Source: JAQBXX01 sp947085325 (GTDB taxonomy: Bacteria; Pseudomonadota; Gammaproteobacteria; SURF-13). Taken from it: 35,015 nucleotides of DNA. The translations under genes were made by a program, and so were the position numbers. Below the pieces are notes generated by a model that worked only from the letters and a program-made list of their open reading frames with translations, searched no databases and had not been told where the DNA came from. Location: assembly GCA_947085325.1 (NCBI GenBank), contig CAMTVY010000018.1, forward strand, positions 1 through 35,015, read 5' to 3'. Shown piece by piece: positions 7,228 through 16,209 of the stretch (positions are counted from its first letter, which is position 1; the number at the start of each line of letters is the position of its first letter).

Positions 7228-8268
7228 CTAAAGTTTGGCCTCACGCTTGAGCAGGTCTTCGATGGTGATGCCGACTTCAGGTGTGCCGCCAAACACGGTG
7301 CCGAGTTTGCGCTTCTCTACGTGCTCGCGCGCAATCTTGTAGGCCGATGCGGGCAGTGCCACATACTTCACTTCCTTGATCAGGGCCGGGGCATTTGTGA
7401 AATAGAATTCGATGAACTGCCGCACCGCCGGGCGCTCCAGCGAGCGCTTGTTGATGTAGATAAAGATGGGCCGTGACAGCGGGTTGTAGCTGCCGTCTTT
7501 TACAGTTATGTCTGAGGGCAGCACCGGCCCCTTACCGCCGTCCACCGCGACTGCGTTCAGCTTGTCCTTGTTCTCGGCATAATAGGCATAGCCGAAGTAA
7601 CCGAGCGCGTGCTTATCCTGTGACACGCCCTGCACCAGCACGTTGTCATCCTCGCTGGCGGTGAAGTCGCCGCGGCTGGATTTCGACTTTCCGACCACTG
7701 CCTCGGTGAAATAGTCAAAGGTGCCTGAGTCCGAGCCCGCGCCGAACAGATTCAAAGGCGCATCGGGGAAGGTGTCGCGCACCTGCTTCCAGTTGCTGAT
7801 TTTGCCCTGCGCGGCGGGTTCCCATATTTTTTTCAGCTCCGCCACGGTCAGGGTTTTGGCCCAGTCGTTCTTGGGGTTGATGACTACGGTCAATGCATCG
7901 TAGGCCACCGGCAGTTCGATGTATTCCACGCCCTTGGGGCCGATACGCGGGCCGGTTACTATCGACGTGCCGTCAAAGCCGGCCTGCTTGCAGGCGTCCA
8001 TTTCCGATTTCAGGATGGGGCGCGAGGCATTGCTGATATCGGTCTCGCCCCGACAGAATTTCTTGAAGCCACCGCCGGTGCCCGAGATACCGACCGTCAC
8101 CTGGATTTTGCCCCGGCTCTCCTGCTGGAATTCCTCCGCTACGGCTTCGGTGATCGGATAAACGGTGCTGGAGCCGTCAATCTTGATGATCTCTGCGGCA
8201 TGTACAGCGAGCGCGGGGAGCACCAACATCAGCGCCGCTGCGCCGCATAATATCTGTTTAACTTGCAT
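7228..8268 (-). CDS. pstS: Periplasmic phosphate-binding protein PstS
   Basis: This 346-residue protein binds phosphate in the periplasm and delivers it to PstCA. A Sec signal peptide covers residues 1-24 (cut after VHA). Phosphate-contact segments follow: IKIDGSSTVYPITEAVAEEF, VGISGTGGGFKKFCRGETDISNASRPI and FGAGSDSGTFDYFTEAVVGK. AYYAENKDKLNAV and a C-terminal helix complete the fold. The GTGGGF and SDSGTFDYF motifs mark the PstS group near the SphX type. There is no lipobox. A strong AGGAGG ribosome-binding site lies upstream. The first gene of the operon, it carries a candidate Pho site. Confidence 0.96.
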   Translation of the reverse strand: MQVKQILCGAAALMLVLPALAVHAAEIIKIDGSSTVYPITEAVAEEFQQESRGKIQVTVGISGTGGGFKKFCRGETDISNASRPILKSEMDACKQAGFDGTSIVTGPRIGPKGVEYIELPVAYDALTVVINPKNDWAKTLTVAELKKIWEPAAQGKISNWKQVRDTFPDAPLNLFGAGSDSGTFDYFTEAVVGKSKSSRGDFTASEDDNVLVQGVSQDKHALGYFGYAYYAENKDKLNAVAVDGGKGPVLPSDITVKDGSYNPLSRPIFIYINKRSLERPAVRQFIEFYFTNAPALIKEVKYVALPASAYKIAREHVEKRKLGTVFGGTPEVGITIEDLLKREAKL

Positions 8269-8315
8269 TGAAACTACCTCCTGAAGGATTGGCCGAGTCT
8301 GAAACTGGCGCCAGA

Positions 8316-8335
8316 ATGACAGAGAAAAATGACAG
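8316..8335 (-). promoter_or_regulatory. Candidate Pho box upstream of pstS with 6-base spacer
   Basis: On the minus strand the site is CTGTCAT-TTTTCT-CTGTCAT. Both half-sites are perfect consensus 7-mers, but the spacer is 6 bases, giving a 13-bp period where PhoB sites normally have 4 and 11. It lies 48 bases upstream of the pstS start and abuts the CDF stop codon. The perfect halves make a role in Pho control likely; the spacing is the odd part. Confidence 0.6.
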
Positions 8336-8340
8336 TTTGA

Positions 8341-9273
8341 TTAAGGCGGCTCTGATCCCTCAGGGGTGGTGCGCGGCGGGTAGGGCAGGGGCTTGAGCGG
8401 GTGAGTGCACGGTTCCGGTTGCAGTGTTACGTGGTCTATGGCGTAACATTCATGCAACAGCGCGCGCAGGCCGGCAAGCACCTCCTGCCAGCCGCGCAGG
8501 TCGTCCACTACCACATGGGCGGAGAGTGCCACTACCCCTGACGAAAGCGTCCAGATGTGCAGGTCATGGATTGATCCCACGCCGCGCACGGCTGCCAGCG
8601 CGTTGCCGATTTCGGCAAGATCCAGCTCGGGCGGCACGCCCTCCATGATGATGTGCAGCGCATCGCGCAGCAGGTGCAGGCTGGAGTACAGGATGAGGCC
8701 GCAGATCGCGAGGGCGAGCAGCGGGTCGGCCGGCGTCCAGCCGGTGAAGTGGATCACGAGGCCGGAGACCAGTGCTGCGGCGGAGCCGAGCAGGTCAGCC
8801 AGTACATGCAACAGTGCGCCGCGCAGGTTGAGCGACTGCTCGCTGCGCATCAACCGGCCCGCCACCAGCGCGTTGACCAGCAGACCGACTGCGGCCACGG
8901 CCATCACTACCGAGCCCGTCACAGGTTGCGGCGCCTGCAGGCGTTCTACCGCCGCCCAGCCGATGGCGCCGATGATGACGAGCATGAACAGGCCGTTGAT
9001 CAGCGCCACCACCACTTCGGCCCGCCCCAGTCCGTAGGAGTGGCGGGCGGAGGGCGGACGGCGCATGATCCAGGCCGCGAAGGCGGCCAGTCCCAGTGCA
9101 GCGCTGTCCGTGACCATGTGTGCCGCATCGCCCAAGAGGGCCAGCGAGCCCGACCACCAGCCCGCCACGGCTTCGACCAGGGCAAAGCCCAGCGTGAGCA
9201 GTATGGCGCTGATGTACGCGGCCGGATGACCGGAGCGTGCGTGGGCAGGGGCGTGAGGGTGCGATAATGACAT
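8341..9273 (-). CDS. Cation diffusion facilitator (CzcD/ZitB-like metal exporter)
   Basis: This 310-residue inner-membrane antiporter should export Zn, Co or Cd against protons. It has six membrane helices. The metal-site HxxxD motifs are in helix 2 (H52-M-V-T-D56) and helix 5 (H156-V-L-A-D160), the His/Asp pattern of zinc-type CDFs. The cytoplasmic C-terminal domain has the usual SIHDLHIWTLSSGVVALSAH strand. The N-terminus is His-rich (SHPHAPAHARSGH). I start at the ATG at 9273 (MSLSHPHAP); the open frame continues upstream but that part is not CDF-like. It is divergent from the binding-protein gene at 9403. A link with the czc genes 7 kb away is possible but not shown. Confidence 0.92.
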   Translation of the reverse strand: MSLSHPHAPAHARSGHPAAYISAILLTLGFALVEAVAGWWSGSLALLGDAAHMVTDSAALGLAAFAAWIMRRPPSARHSYGLGRAEVVVALINGLFMLVIIGAIGWAAVERLQAPQPVTGSVVMAVAAVGLLVNALVAGRLMRSEQSLNLRGALLHVLADLLGSAAALVSGLVIHFTGWTPADPLLALAICGLILYSSLHLLRDALHIIMEGVPPELDLAEIGNALAAVRGVGSIHDLHIWTLSSGVVALSAHVVVDDLRGWQEVLAGLRALLHECYAIDHVTLQPEPCTHPLKPLPYPPRTTPEGSEPP

Positions 9274-9340
9274 GGCGCATGACAGGACAGGGTTCAGCCG
9301 GATACCAGTATAGACGTCATTGGCTGTCTTATGGGATATG

Positions 9341-9370
9341 GTGACAGGGTATCCTGCCGATACATAATAG
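9341..9370 (+). promoter_or_regulatory. Possible sigma-70 promoter for the binding-protein/GGDEF-EAL pair
   Basis: GTGACA (9341-9346) and CATAAT (9363-9368) are each one base from consensus with 16 bases between them, 34 bases before the ATG at 9403. The spacer is 1 base short of ideal, so this is a weak prediction. Confidence 0.35.
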
Positions 9371-9402
9371 AGACAGGCAGAGGAATACACGCGGAGCACA
9401 GG

Positions 9403-10377
9403 ATGACGTTGGGCAGGTTCGTCGGGTGTGTGGCTCTTCTGGTTAGCGGCATGCTGGCGCTGATGACGGCAGGCTGTACGCCGCAGCCACCGCCGCCGTT
9501 GCGTGTCGGTACCAATGTCTGGCCGGGGTATGAGCCGCTGTATCTGGCGCGTGATCTCGGTTACTTCGAGGGTGGGCCGGTGCATCTGGTGGAGTATGCC
9601 TCGGCGACCGATGTCATCCGTGCCTTTCGCAACCACGCCATTGAGGCCGCAGCAATCACGCTGGACGAGGCGCTGCTGCTGGTCGATTCAGGCCAGCAGC
9701 CACGCGTGGTGCTGGTCATGGACGTTTCCAATGGCGCCGACGTAATTCTGGGTAGGGCGGGCATGCAACGCCTCGAAGATATCAAAGGCCGGCGCATCGG
9801 GGTGGAGCACGGTGCGCTGGGCGCGTATGTGCTTACCCGTGCGCTTACGCTGGCAGGGATGACGCTGGATGAGGTGCGGGTCGTGCCGCTGCCCGTTTTC
9901 GCGCACGAGCAGGCATTTCTGAAGCATGAGATAGACGCGGTCGTGACTTTTGATCCGGTGCGCACCCGGCTGTTGCATCAAGGTGCGGCCACGCTGTTTG
10001 ACAGCAGCCAGATTCCGGGCGAGGTTGTTGACGTACTGGTGGTACAGTCCGATTATCTGGAACATGAGACTGCTGCGGTAGCAGGCCTGGTGCAGAGCTG
10101 GTTTCGTGCCCTGGCCTATGTCAGGCTGCATCCGGACGCCGCCGCCGCGCGCATGGCGCCACGTATGGCCTTGAGTACGAGCGAGTTGCAGGCCGCATTG
10201 CAATTATTGCAGATTCCCGATGTCGCGCAGAACGTGCGCATGATCCGCGGGCCGGAGGCCGCGTTGCTGACCCCACTCAGGCACATGCAACACAGCATGC
10301 GGGCGCAGAAATTGCTGCGCCATGACATGGCGGCCACGGCATTGCTGGATGCCCGCGCGCTTGGAGAAGACAAGTGA
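9403..10377 (+). CDS. NrtA/SsuA/TauA-like substrate-binding lipoprotein
   Basis: This 324-residue periplasmic protein starts with a lipoprotein signal (MTLGRFVG, hydrophobic stretch, lipobox LMTAGC). Its mature fold begins LRVGTNVWPGYEPLYLARDLGYFEG, typical of nitrate/sulfonate/thiamine-precursor binding proteins. VEYASATDVIRAFRNHAIEAAAITLDEALLL and GRRIGVEHGALGAYVLTRAL are equivalent to the ligand-binding loops. The ATG at 9403 is preferred to an upstream one at 9331 because it puts the signal peptide at the N-terminus and has a GGAG site. No permease or ATPase is nearby. The stop overlaps the start of the GGDEF-EAL gene, which suggests it acts as a ligand sensor for that protein. The ligand is unknown. 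Confidence 0.85.
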   Translation: MTLGRFVGCVALLVSGMLALMTAGCTPQPPPPLRVGTNVWPGYEPLYLARDLGYFEGGPVHLVEYASATDVIRAFRNHAIEAAAITLDEALLLVDSGQQPRVVLVMDVSNGADVILGRAGMQRLEDIKGRRIGVEHGALGAYVLTRALTLAGMTLDEVRVVPLPVFAHEQAFLKHEIDAVVTFDPVRTRLLHQGAATLFDSSQIPGEVVDVLVVQSDYLEHETAAVAGLVQSWFRALAYVRLHPDAAAARMAPRMALSTSELQAALQLLQIPDVAQNVRMIRGPEAALLTPLRHMQHSMRAQKLLRHDMAATALLDARALGEDK

Positions 10378-12503
10378 TGAAACGGCTGCTCCTGTATCCC
10401 CTGCGGATCATGATCCCTGTATTGCTGCTGCTGCTGACGGCGGCATGGGGCAGCTATACCCTGTATCACGACACCCGCCTCGAAGACCGGCGCATCGAAG
10501 CTGCGGGCCGGGATCGGCTGATTCAGGACATGACGGACATGCAGCGCGTGCTTGAGTATCTGGTGGGCCTGGGCGGCATGGAGGCGGCTGCGGTCGAAAT
10601 CGCCCCGGCAGGGTCGACCCCCGGCCTGATACATGCGGTGCTGGTAGACGAGAACGGCATCATTCGTCAGGCCACGCGCAGGGCCTGGATCAATATGCCG
10701 GTAAAGCAGGCGTTGCCGGACTTTCGCGAGGCCATGGCGGCGCTAGCCCGTGACACGCTGGCCGGCGAGGTGGCATTGGCGGAAGATCGCAATTCGGTAG
10801 CGGGTTATTATCCGGTGGTGCTGGGTGCGCGCAGCGATGAATTGCGCTCATCGCGGATTGGCATCCTGCACATGCGCTACGACCTGCGTGATCTCAAGCA
10901 GGCCGGACGCTACAGGGTGCAGAATCATGTACGGGATTCGACCGTGTTCATGGCCGGCCTTGCTGCGCTGCTCTGGATATTTGCGCACTTTATAGTGACG
11001 CGACGGGTGGCGCGTATCGTCCATACCGCTGAACGCCTCGCCGCCGGTGACCACACTGCGCAGACCGGCCTGCGCGGCAAGGACGAACTCGGGCGTATTG
11101 GCCAGGCCTTCGACCAGATGGCGCGCAAGATCGAGGCCGATAACGCCCGCCTCATCGAAAGCACGCTGTTGCTGGAGCATCAGGCGCTGCACGACTCGCT
11201 CACCAATCTGCCTAATCGTGCCTTGCTGGAGGACCGTTTGCAGCAGATCATCCATGCGGCTACACGTGACAGCAAGCCGTTTGCGCTGCTGGTGATGGAT
11301 CTTGACCGCTTCAAGGAGGTGAACGACAGCCTCGGCCATCAGTACGGCGACCAGTTACTGCAACAGGTGGCGCTGCGGTTGCAGACTACGCTGCGTAAAT
11401 CGGATACCGTCGCCCGGCTGGGGGGCGATGAGTTTGCCGTGCTGCTGCCCGGCGCGGAGGGCGAGCAAGCCATACGTACCGCAAACATGCTGATCAATAC
11501 GCTGGGCGTGAAATTTCAGCTCCAGGGACAGGTGCTGGAGGCGAGCGCCAGCATCGGCATCGCCCTGTTTCCGGAGCACGGCGCAGATGATGTCACGCTG
11601 CTGCGCCGTGCGGACGTAGCCATGTACGTGGCCAAGCGCACCCATAGCGGTTATGCGCTGTATGACCGGGAGCAGGATCAGGACAGCCTGCGCCAGTTGA
11701 TGCTGAGCAGTGAGCTCAATCACGCTATTAAAGGACAGCAGCTGCTGTTGCACTATCAGCCCAAGATTGCCTTTGAAACCGGGCAAGTGGCCGGCGCCGA
11801 GGCCCTGGTGCGCTGGCAGCACCCGCATCGCGGCCTGATACAGCCGGATGATTTTATCCCGCTCGCCGAGCGTACCGGCCTGATATGTGAGTTAACGCGA
11901 TTTGTGCTGCACGAGGCAATACGTCAGTGCGCAGAGTGGCGCCGGGGCGGTATCGGGATCACGCTTGCGGTCAATCTCTCGGCGCGCGACCTGCAGGAAG
12001 CGCAGCTCGCGGAACTCGTGGCCTCGTATCTGGCCGAGCACGATGTGCCGCCTGCCAGCCTGGAGATCGAAATCACCGAGAGTGTGATCATGACTGACCC
12101 GGCGCGCGCACTGGCCGTGCTGACCCAGTTGCATGCCATGGGCGTAGGCCTTTCCATCGACGACTTCGGCACGGGTTACTCATCGCTGGCCTATCTCAAG
12201 AAGCTGCCGGTGGATACGCTCAAGATCGACAAGTCGTTTGTGATGAGCATGGTGCAGGATGACAGCGATGCTGCGATTGTCCACTCCACCATAGACCTCG
12301 CCCATCATCTGGGGCTCAAGGTTGTGGCTGAAGGCGTGGAAAATCAGGCGGTGTGGGACATGCTTGCGGATTGGGGCTGTGATGTTGCGCAAGGCTACTT
12401 CCTGGGCCGGCCACAGGCGACCGCCGATTTCACCGCCTGGCTCGGGCAGACTCCGCTCACCTCACGGCGGGCGCAACACAGCCTGCGGCAGACGAGTAAC
12501 TGA
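10374..12503 (+). CDS. Membrane GGDEF-EAL protein with periplasmic sensor and HAMP domain
   Basis: This 709-residue protein should make and/or degrade cyclic di-GMP. It has a membrane helix (about residues 8-26), a periplasmic region (27-187), a second helix (about 190-208) and HAMP (209-262). The GGDEF domain has an intact active site GGDEF at 350-354 and an RxxD inhibitory site (RKSD, 341-344). The EAL domain has EALVRW at 476-481, EIEITESVI, DDFGTGYSSLAYLKKLPVD, KIDKSF and VAEGVE. Both sites look competent. The start is GTG 10374 or ATG 10377, overlapping the stop of the binding lipoprotein. The stop shares TGATCA with the moaC stop on the other strand. The lipoprotein is the likely input. 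Confidence 0.95.
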   Translation: MMKRLLLYPLRIMIPVLLLLLTAAWGSYTLYHDTRLEDRRIEAAGRDRLIQDMTDMQRVLEYLVGLGGMEAAAVEIAPAGSTPGLIHAVLVDENGIIRQATRRAWINMPVKQALPDFREAMAALARDTLAGEVALAEDRNSVAGYYPVVLGARSDELRSSRIGILHMRYDLRDLKQAGRYRVQNHVRDSTVFMAGLAALLWIFAHFIVTRRVARIVHTAERLAAGDHTAQTGLRGKDELGRIGQAFDQMARKIEADNARLIESTLLLEHQALHDSLTNLPNRALLEDRLQQIIHAATRDSKPFALLVMDLDRFKEVNDSLGHQYGDQLLQQVALRLQTTLRKSDTVARLGGDEFAVLLPGAEGEQAIRTANMLINTLGVKFQLQGQVLEASASIGIALFPEHGADDVTLLRRADVAMYVAKRTHSGYALYDREQDQDSLRQLMLSSELNHAIKGQQLLLHYQPKIAFETGQVAGAEALVRWQHPHRGLIQPDDFIPLAERTGLICELTRFVLHEAIRQCAEWRRGGIGITLAVNLSARDLQEAQLAELVASYLAEHDVPPASLEIEITESVIMTDPARALAVLTQLHAMGVGLSIDDFGTGYSSLAYLKKLPVDTLKIDKSFVMSMVQDDSDAAIVHSTIDLAHHLGLKVVAEGVENQAVWDMLADWGCDVAQGYFLGRPQATADFTAWLGQTPLTSRRAQHSLRQTSN

Positions 12504-12998
12504 TCAGGCGCTGTTTCTGTGCCAGTGGCCGGATTCCCCGCCCGCTTTTTCCATGAGACGGATGCCGGTCAGCGTCATGCCGCGATCCACTGCCTTGCAC
12601 ATGTCGTAAATGGTCGCCAGCGCGACCTCCACCGCGATCAGCGCCTCCATCTCCACGCCGGTCGGGCCGAGTGTTTCGACACTGGCGGTGCAGAGCACGG
12701 CAGCCTCGTTGGGCGCGGGTTCGAAGGTAATATCGAGATGGGTCAGCGCCAGCGGGTGGCACAACGGGATCAGGTCGGCGGTTTTTTTCGCCGCCATGAT
12801 GCCTGCCACGCGCGCGATGCCGAGCACGTCGCCCTTGGCGTGGGCGCCTTGCAGAATCAGCGCGAGGGTGGCGGGTTGCATAAGGATGCGCCCCTCGGCG
12901 CGCGCGCGGCGGCGGGTGGCGTCTTTGCCGCCTACGTCCACCATGTGCGCCTCGCCGCGCGGGTTGAAATGAGACAGTTTCTGTATGGTTTTTGGCAC
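12504..12998 (-). CDS. moaC: Cyclic pyranopterin monophosphate synthase MoaC
   Basis: This 164-residue cytoplasmic enzyme works with MoaA to turn GTP into cyclic pyranopterin monophosphate, the first molybdenum cofactor intermediate. Family segments are LSHFNPRGEAHMVDVGGKDAT at the N-terminus, the AKKTADLIPLCHPLALTHLDI active-site strand, and GPTGVEMEALIAVEVALATIYDMCKAVD near the C-terminus. The GTG start (VPKTIQK) matches homologues, which carry a few residues before the LTHxNxxGEAxMVDV motif. It is tail-to-tail with the GGDEF-EAL gene with no spacer, and divergent from moaD by 25 bases. Confidence 0.96.
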   Translation of the reverse strand: MPKTIQKLSHFNPRGEAHMVDVGGKDATRRRARAEGRILMQPATLALILQGAHAKGDVLGIARVAGIMAAKKTADLIPLCHPLALTHLDITFEPAPNEAAVLCTASVETLGPTGVEMEALIAVEVALATIYDMCKAVDRGMTLTGIRLMEKAGGESGHWHRNSA

Positions 12999-13023
12999 GC
13001 GTGAGTGATGCTACACTTTAAAA

Positions 13024-13254
13024 GTGATTAGCGTAAAGTATTTTGCCAGCCTGCGCGAGCACATGGGACGCGCGGAAGATCGTGTCGAGGCCGTCCACGC
13101 ACGGAATGTAGCCGAGGTGTGGGCCACGGTCGCGCGCGGCGTGCCGTGGCCCGTCAATATGCTGGCGGCGGTGAATCACACATATGCAAGCGCGCAGCAG
13201 CAGGTGTACGATGGTGACGAGGTGGCTTTTTTCCCGCCGGTTACGGGCGGCTGA
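13024..13254 (+). CDS. moaD: Molybdopterin synthase small subunit MoaD
   Basis: This 76-residue ubiquitin-like sulfur carrier gives sulfur to MoaE for the dithiolene of molybdopterin. It starts at GTG (VISVKYFASLREHMGR), has the VNHTYASAQQQVYDGDEVAFFPPVTGG end, and finishes with the Gly-Gly needed for thiocarboxylation. The length is typical. moaE follows 66 bases later on the same strand, so the two subunits are made together. The 25-base gap to divergent moaC means the promoters overlap. Confidence 0.95.
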   Translation: MISVKYFASLREHMGRAEDRVEAVHARNVAEVWATVARGVPWPVNMLAAVNHTYASAQQQVYDGDEVAFFPPVTGG

Positions 13255-13262
13255 TAGAAGCA

Positions 13263-13304
13263 GGGGCCAGGGGTTTAGGGTCTGGCACGTTTTTCCCTGG
13301 CCCC
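13263..13304. repeat. GGGGCCAGGG / CCCTGGCCCC inverted repeat between moaD and moaE
   Basis: A perfect 10-bp arm (13263-13272 and 13295-13304) encloses 22 bases containing GGGTCTGGCACG and TTTTT. It lies 17 bases before the moaE ATG. It could be an attenuating hairpin that lowers moaE relative to moaD, or an intergenic repeat. No second copy was seen in this window. Confidence 0.55.
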
Positions 13305-13320
13305 TTATTGAGGTGCATCT

Positions 13321-13755
13321 ATGGCTATCTATGTACGTGACATAGCCTTCGATCCCTGGCAGGTGCTGGCCCGCCATCAGCAGGGCTTGGGGCAGTGCGG
13401 GCGCTACGGCGCCACGGCCTGCTTCGTCGGCACCCTGCGCGACTTCAATCAGGGTGAGGCGGTCGCGGCCATGACGCTGGAGCATTACCCCGGCATGACC
13501 GAGAAATACCTCGGCGCCATCCGCGCGGAGGCGATGCAGCGCTGGCCCATTATCGATGCGCTCATCGTACACCGCACCGGCACAGTAACGCCCAACGATA
13601 CCGTTGTACTTACCGCCGTCTGGGCCACGCACCGCGCCGAAGCGTTTGCGGCCTGCCGTTATCTGATTGAGGAACTCAAAACCCGCGCACCGTTCTGGAA
13701 GCATGAGCAGGTGGGTGAGAGTGCGCGCTGGGTGGAGCACAACACGCCGGGATAA
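13321..13755 (+). CDS. moaE: Molybdopterin synthase catalytic subunit MoaE
   Basis: This 144-residue protein forms a heterotetramer with MoaD and inserts sulfur into cyclic pyranopterin monophosphate. Recognisable segments are GATACFVGTLRDFNQGEAVAAMTLEHYPGM, HRTGTVTPNDTVVLTAVWATHRAEAFAACRYLIEELKTRAPFWKHE and the terminal W. The lysine in APFWKHE corresponds to the catalytic region that meets the MoaD tail. Length and motif order are normal. Confidence 0.96.
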   Translation: MAIYVRDIAFDPWQVLARHQQGLGQCGRYGATACFVGTLRDFNQGEAVAAMTLEHYPGMTEKYLGAIRAEAMQRWPIIDALIVHRTGTVTPNDTVVLTAVWATHRAEAFAACRYLIEELKTRAPFWKHEQVGESARWVEHNTPG

Positions 13756-13786
13756 GCGCTCCCGCATTATCCTATCGAGGTGAACC

Positions 13787-15985
13787 ATGCTTGACAGGAT
13801 CACCCTATTTAACCGTCTCAAGACTGTGCTGTGGCACCGCGCCACACCCTATCTCGCGCTGGTCATTGGTTTGGGCATGACCGCGCTCGTCTGGCGACTT
13901 GAACAGAGAAGCGTGGACGCAGAGATGCAGGTGCAGTTCGACAACGCGGTGCAGACCACGCAGGTCTGGGTGGAGCGGCGCATGGGCCGCTTTTTTGATG
14001 CGCTGGTCGCTACGCGCGGCCTGTTTGTCTCGAGCGAGCACGTCACGCGAGAAGAATTCAGTACCTTTGTCGCCAGCCTCAGGCTCAAGGAGCGCTACCC
14101 AGGCCTCGCGGCCATCCAGTACACCCCGCGCGTTACGCCTGCCACGCTGGAGGCGTTTCAGGCGCGGCTCAAGGCCGATGGACTGGAAGGCTACCGTGTG
14201 TGGGATATCGCCGGCGGTCGAAACGGCCCGTTGCACGAGGCGCTGGCGTACTTCCCCATCGAATATATGGAGCCGTTTGCGCCGCCGGCGCTGGCGCTCG
14301 ATATCAGCAGTGCAGCGATGAACCAGCGGGCATTGGCGCGCGCCCGCGACACCGCCGAGACTGCGCTGGGCGCGCGCATTCCAAGCCTGGTGGAAGGCCC
14401 TGCCAACCAGCCCGGCTTTCTCGCCTTTGTGCCAATCTATTACAAAGCCATGCCTGCGGACAGCGTGGAGCAGCGTCGGGCGGCACTGCAAGGCTATGTC
14501 ATCGGCGTCTTCCATGCAGCTGACCTGCTGGCGGGCATCTATGACGCGCAGCAGCACCCTCGCATTGACTTCGAGGTGTTCGATGGCGCGCACATGTCTG
14601 TAGACACCCTGTTGTACGACGACGACAATACCCCGCATTTTTTGAACGCACCGGTTCATCCTCACTTTGAAGCAACGCGCGTAGTGAGCATCGGCGGCCA
14701 GACCTGGGGTCTGTACTTCGTCTCGTTACCCGGTTTTGGCGCAGGATCGCAGACCTATCTGCCGATGCTGGTGCTGGTGAGCGGTACGCTGGTGAGTATT
14801 CTGCTGTTTGGTATTACCGGGATTCAGGTGCGCGCCCGCGCCCGCGCGGAGCATATCGCTGCCGATCTCAAGCAGAGTCGCGCCAGCCTGGCGCAGGCCC
14901 AACGCATCGGGCGCATGGGCAGTTGGGAGTGGAACATCCTGCGCAACGAAATGCATGTGTCGGACGAGGCTTGCCGCATCTTTGGCTTCAGTACACAGAA
15001 ACCTCATGTGACCCTCGATGCATTGCTGGACGCTGCGCACCCTGATGACCGTCAGCTGTTGAAAAAGACGGTAGAGACAGTGCTTGCCTCTGGGGCGGTA
15101 TTGCGCATGGATCATCGCATCCTGTTGCCGGACGGCAGTGAGCGCATCGTGCATGAGCGTGCGCACGTGACCTATGACGATGCGGGTGTGCCGCAGCGTA
15201 TGATCGGCACGGTGCAGGACGTGACCCAGCGCAAGCGCGCGGAACAGGAGTTGCAGCGGCTCAGTCTCGATCTGGAGCGGCGCGTCGCCGAGCGCACCCA
15301 GGCGCTCACCGTGCTCAATCAGGATCTCGAAGCCTTCAGCTATTCGGTTTCGCATGATCTGCGTGCGCCGCTGCGTGCCATCCTGGGTTTCTCGCGGGCC
15401 TTGCTGGAGGAGCACGCAGCACGTCTGGACGCCGCCGGCGTGGATTATCTGCAGCGCATCAGTAATGCCAGCCAGCGCATGTCTGAACTTATCGAGGACT
15501 TGCTCAATCTGTCACAGGTTGCGCGTGCGCCTGTCCACTACAGTGGGGTTTCGCTGAGCGGTCTCGCCACAGACATCCTGGCCGATCTTGCCCTGCAGAA
15601 TGGCGCGCGAGAGGTGGTAACAGTGGTTGCACCGGATATCGTAGTGCGCGGCGATGCACGCTTGCTGCGCATCCTGCTGGATAATCTGCTTGGCAATGCA
15701 TGGAAATTCACCGCAGGCCATGCGCGGGCTGTGATCGAGTTTGGCGTTGTGCGCCAGCAGGGCGAGGTGGTGTACTTTGTGCGCGACGACGGCGCCGGTT
15801 TTGACATGGCCTATGCAGACAAACTGTTCACCCCTTTCCGGCGCTTGCACACGGCGGCCGAGTTTGAGGGTACAGGCATCGGGTTGGTAACGGCGCAGCG
15901 CATTGTCCGGCGCCATGGCGGACACATTTGGGCAGAGGGCGCCGTGGAGGAAGGAGCAACACTGTATTTCACGCTGGGATCATGA
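13787..15985 (+). CDS. CHASE-PAS sensor histidine kinase
   Basis: This 732-residue membrane kinase has a first helix (about residues 21-38), a periplasmic CHASE domain (about 75-300; FVASLRLKERYPGLAAIQYTPRV and YKAMPADSVEQRRAALQGYVIG are typical) and a second helix (about 324-345). A PAS domain follows (about 365-490; IGRMGSWEWNILRNEMHVSDE). HisKA has phosphoacceptor H523 in SVSHDLRAPLR, and the HATPase domain has DNLLGNAWKFT (N box), DDGAGFDM (G1) and GTGIGLVTAQRIV (G2). Kinases of this shape with the LRAPLR motif often donate to separate response regulators. The REC-GGDEF-EAL gene 224 bases downstream is the obvious partner. CHASE domains bind small periplasmic ligands; which one is unknown. 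Confidence 0.95.
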   Translation: MLDRITLFNRLKTVLWHRATPYLALVIGLGMTALVWRLEQRSVDAEMQVQFDNAVQTTQVWVERRMGRFFDALVATRGLFVSSEHVTREEFSTFVASLRLKERYPGLAAIQYTPRVTPATLEAFQARLKADGLEGYRVWDIAGGRNGPLHEALAYFPIEYMEPFAPPALALDISSAAMNQRALARARDTAETALGARIPSLVEGPANQPGFLAFVPIYYKAMPADSVEQRRAALQGYVIGVFHAADLLAGIYDAQQHPRIDFEVFDGAHMSVDTLLYDDDNTPHFLNAPVHPHFEATRVVSIGGQTWGLYFVSLPGFGAGSQTYLPMLVLVSGTLVSILLFGITGIQVRARARAEHIAADLKQSRASLAQAQRIGRMGSWEWNILRNEMHVSDEACRIFGFSTQKPHVTLDALLDAAHPDDRQLLKKTVETVLASGAVLRMDHRILLPDGSERIVHERAHVTYDDAGVPQRMIGTVQDVTQRKRAEQELQRLSLDLERRVAERTQALTVLNQDLEAFSYSVSHDLRAPLRAILGFSRALLEEHAARLDAAGVDYLQRISNASQRMSELIEDLLNLSQVARAPVHYSGVSLSGLATDILADLALQNGAREVVTVVAPDIVVRGDARLLRILLDNLLGNAWKFTAGHARAVIEFGVVRQQGEVVYFVRDDGAGFDMAYADKLFTPFRRLHTAAEFEGTGIGLVTAQRIVRRHGGHIWAEGAVEEGATLYFTLGS

Positions 15986-16209
15986 TCGGGTATGGAAACA
16001 CAGTTTTGACGCAGCGCGCCACAAGCCCTGCTAACAGTAGGGTTATTGCGGGTTTTTATCAGTGACATAACCGATCTGTTGGGCGCATCATTCTCTGCGA
16101 AGGGGCGTGCGCTGACAGAGATCTGCGCCCCGCTGCAAATAGCCTGCGCGTCATCCGGATAGTGACCGGTAGCATCGGCGGCAGCGTGACTCCATGGTGA
16201 GAGGTGGAA

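Noticed and set aside
15986..16209. A separate gene or regulatory RNA between the kinase and the response regulator
   Set aside because: The 224 bases show no conserved frame, strong hairpin or riboswitch-like pattern that I can support.
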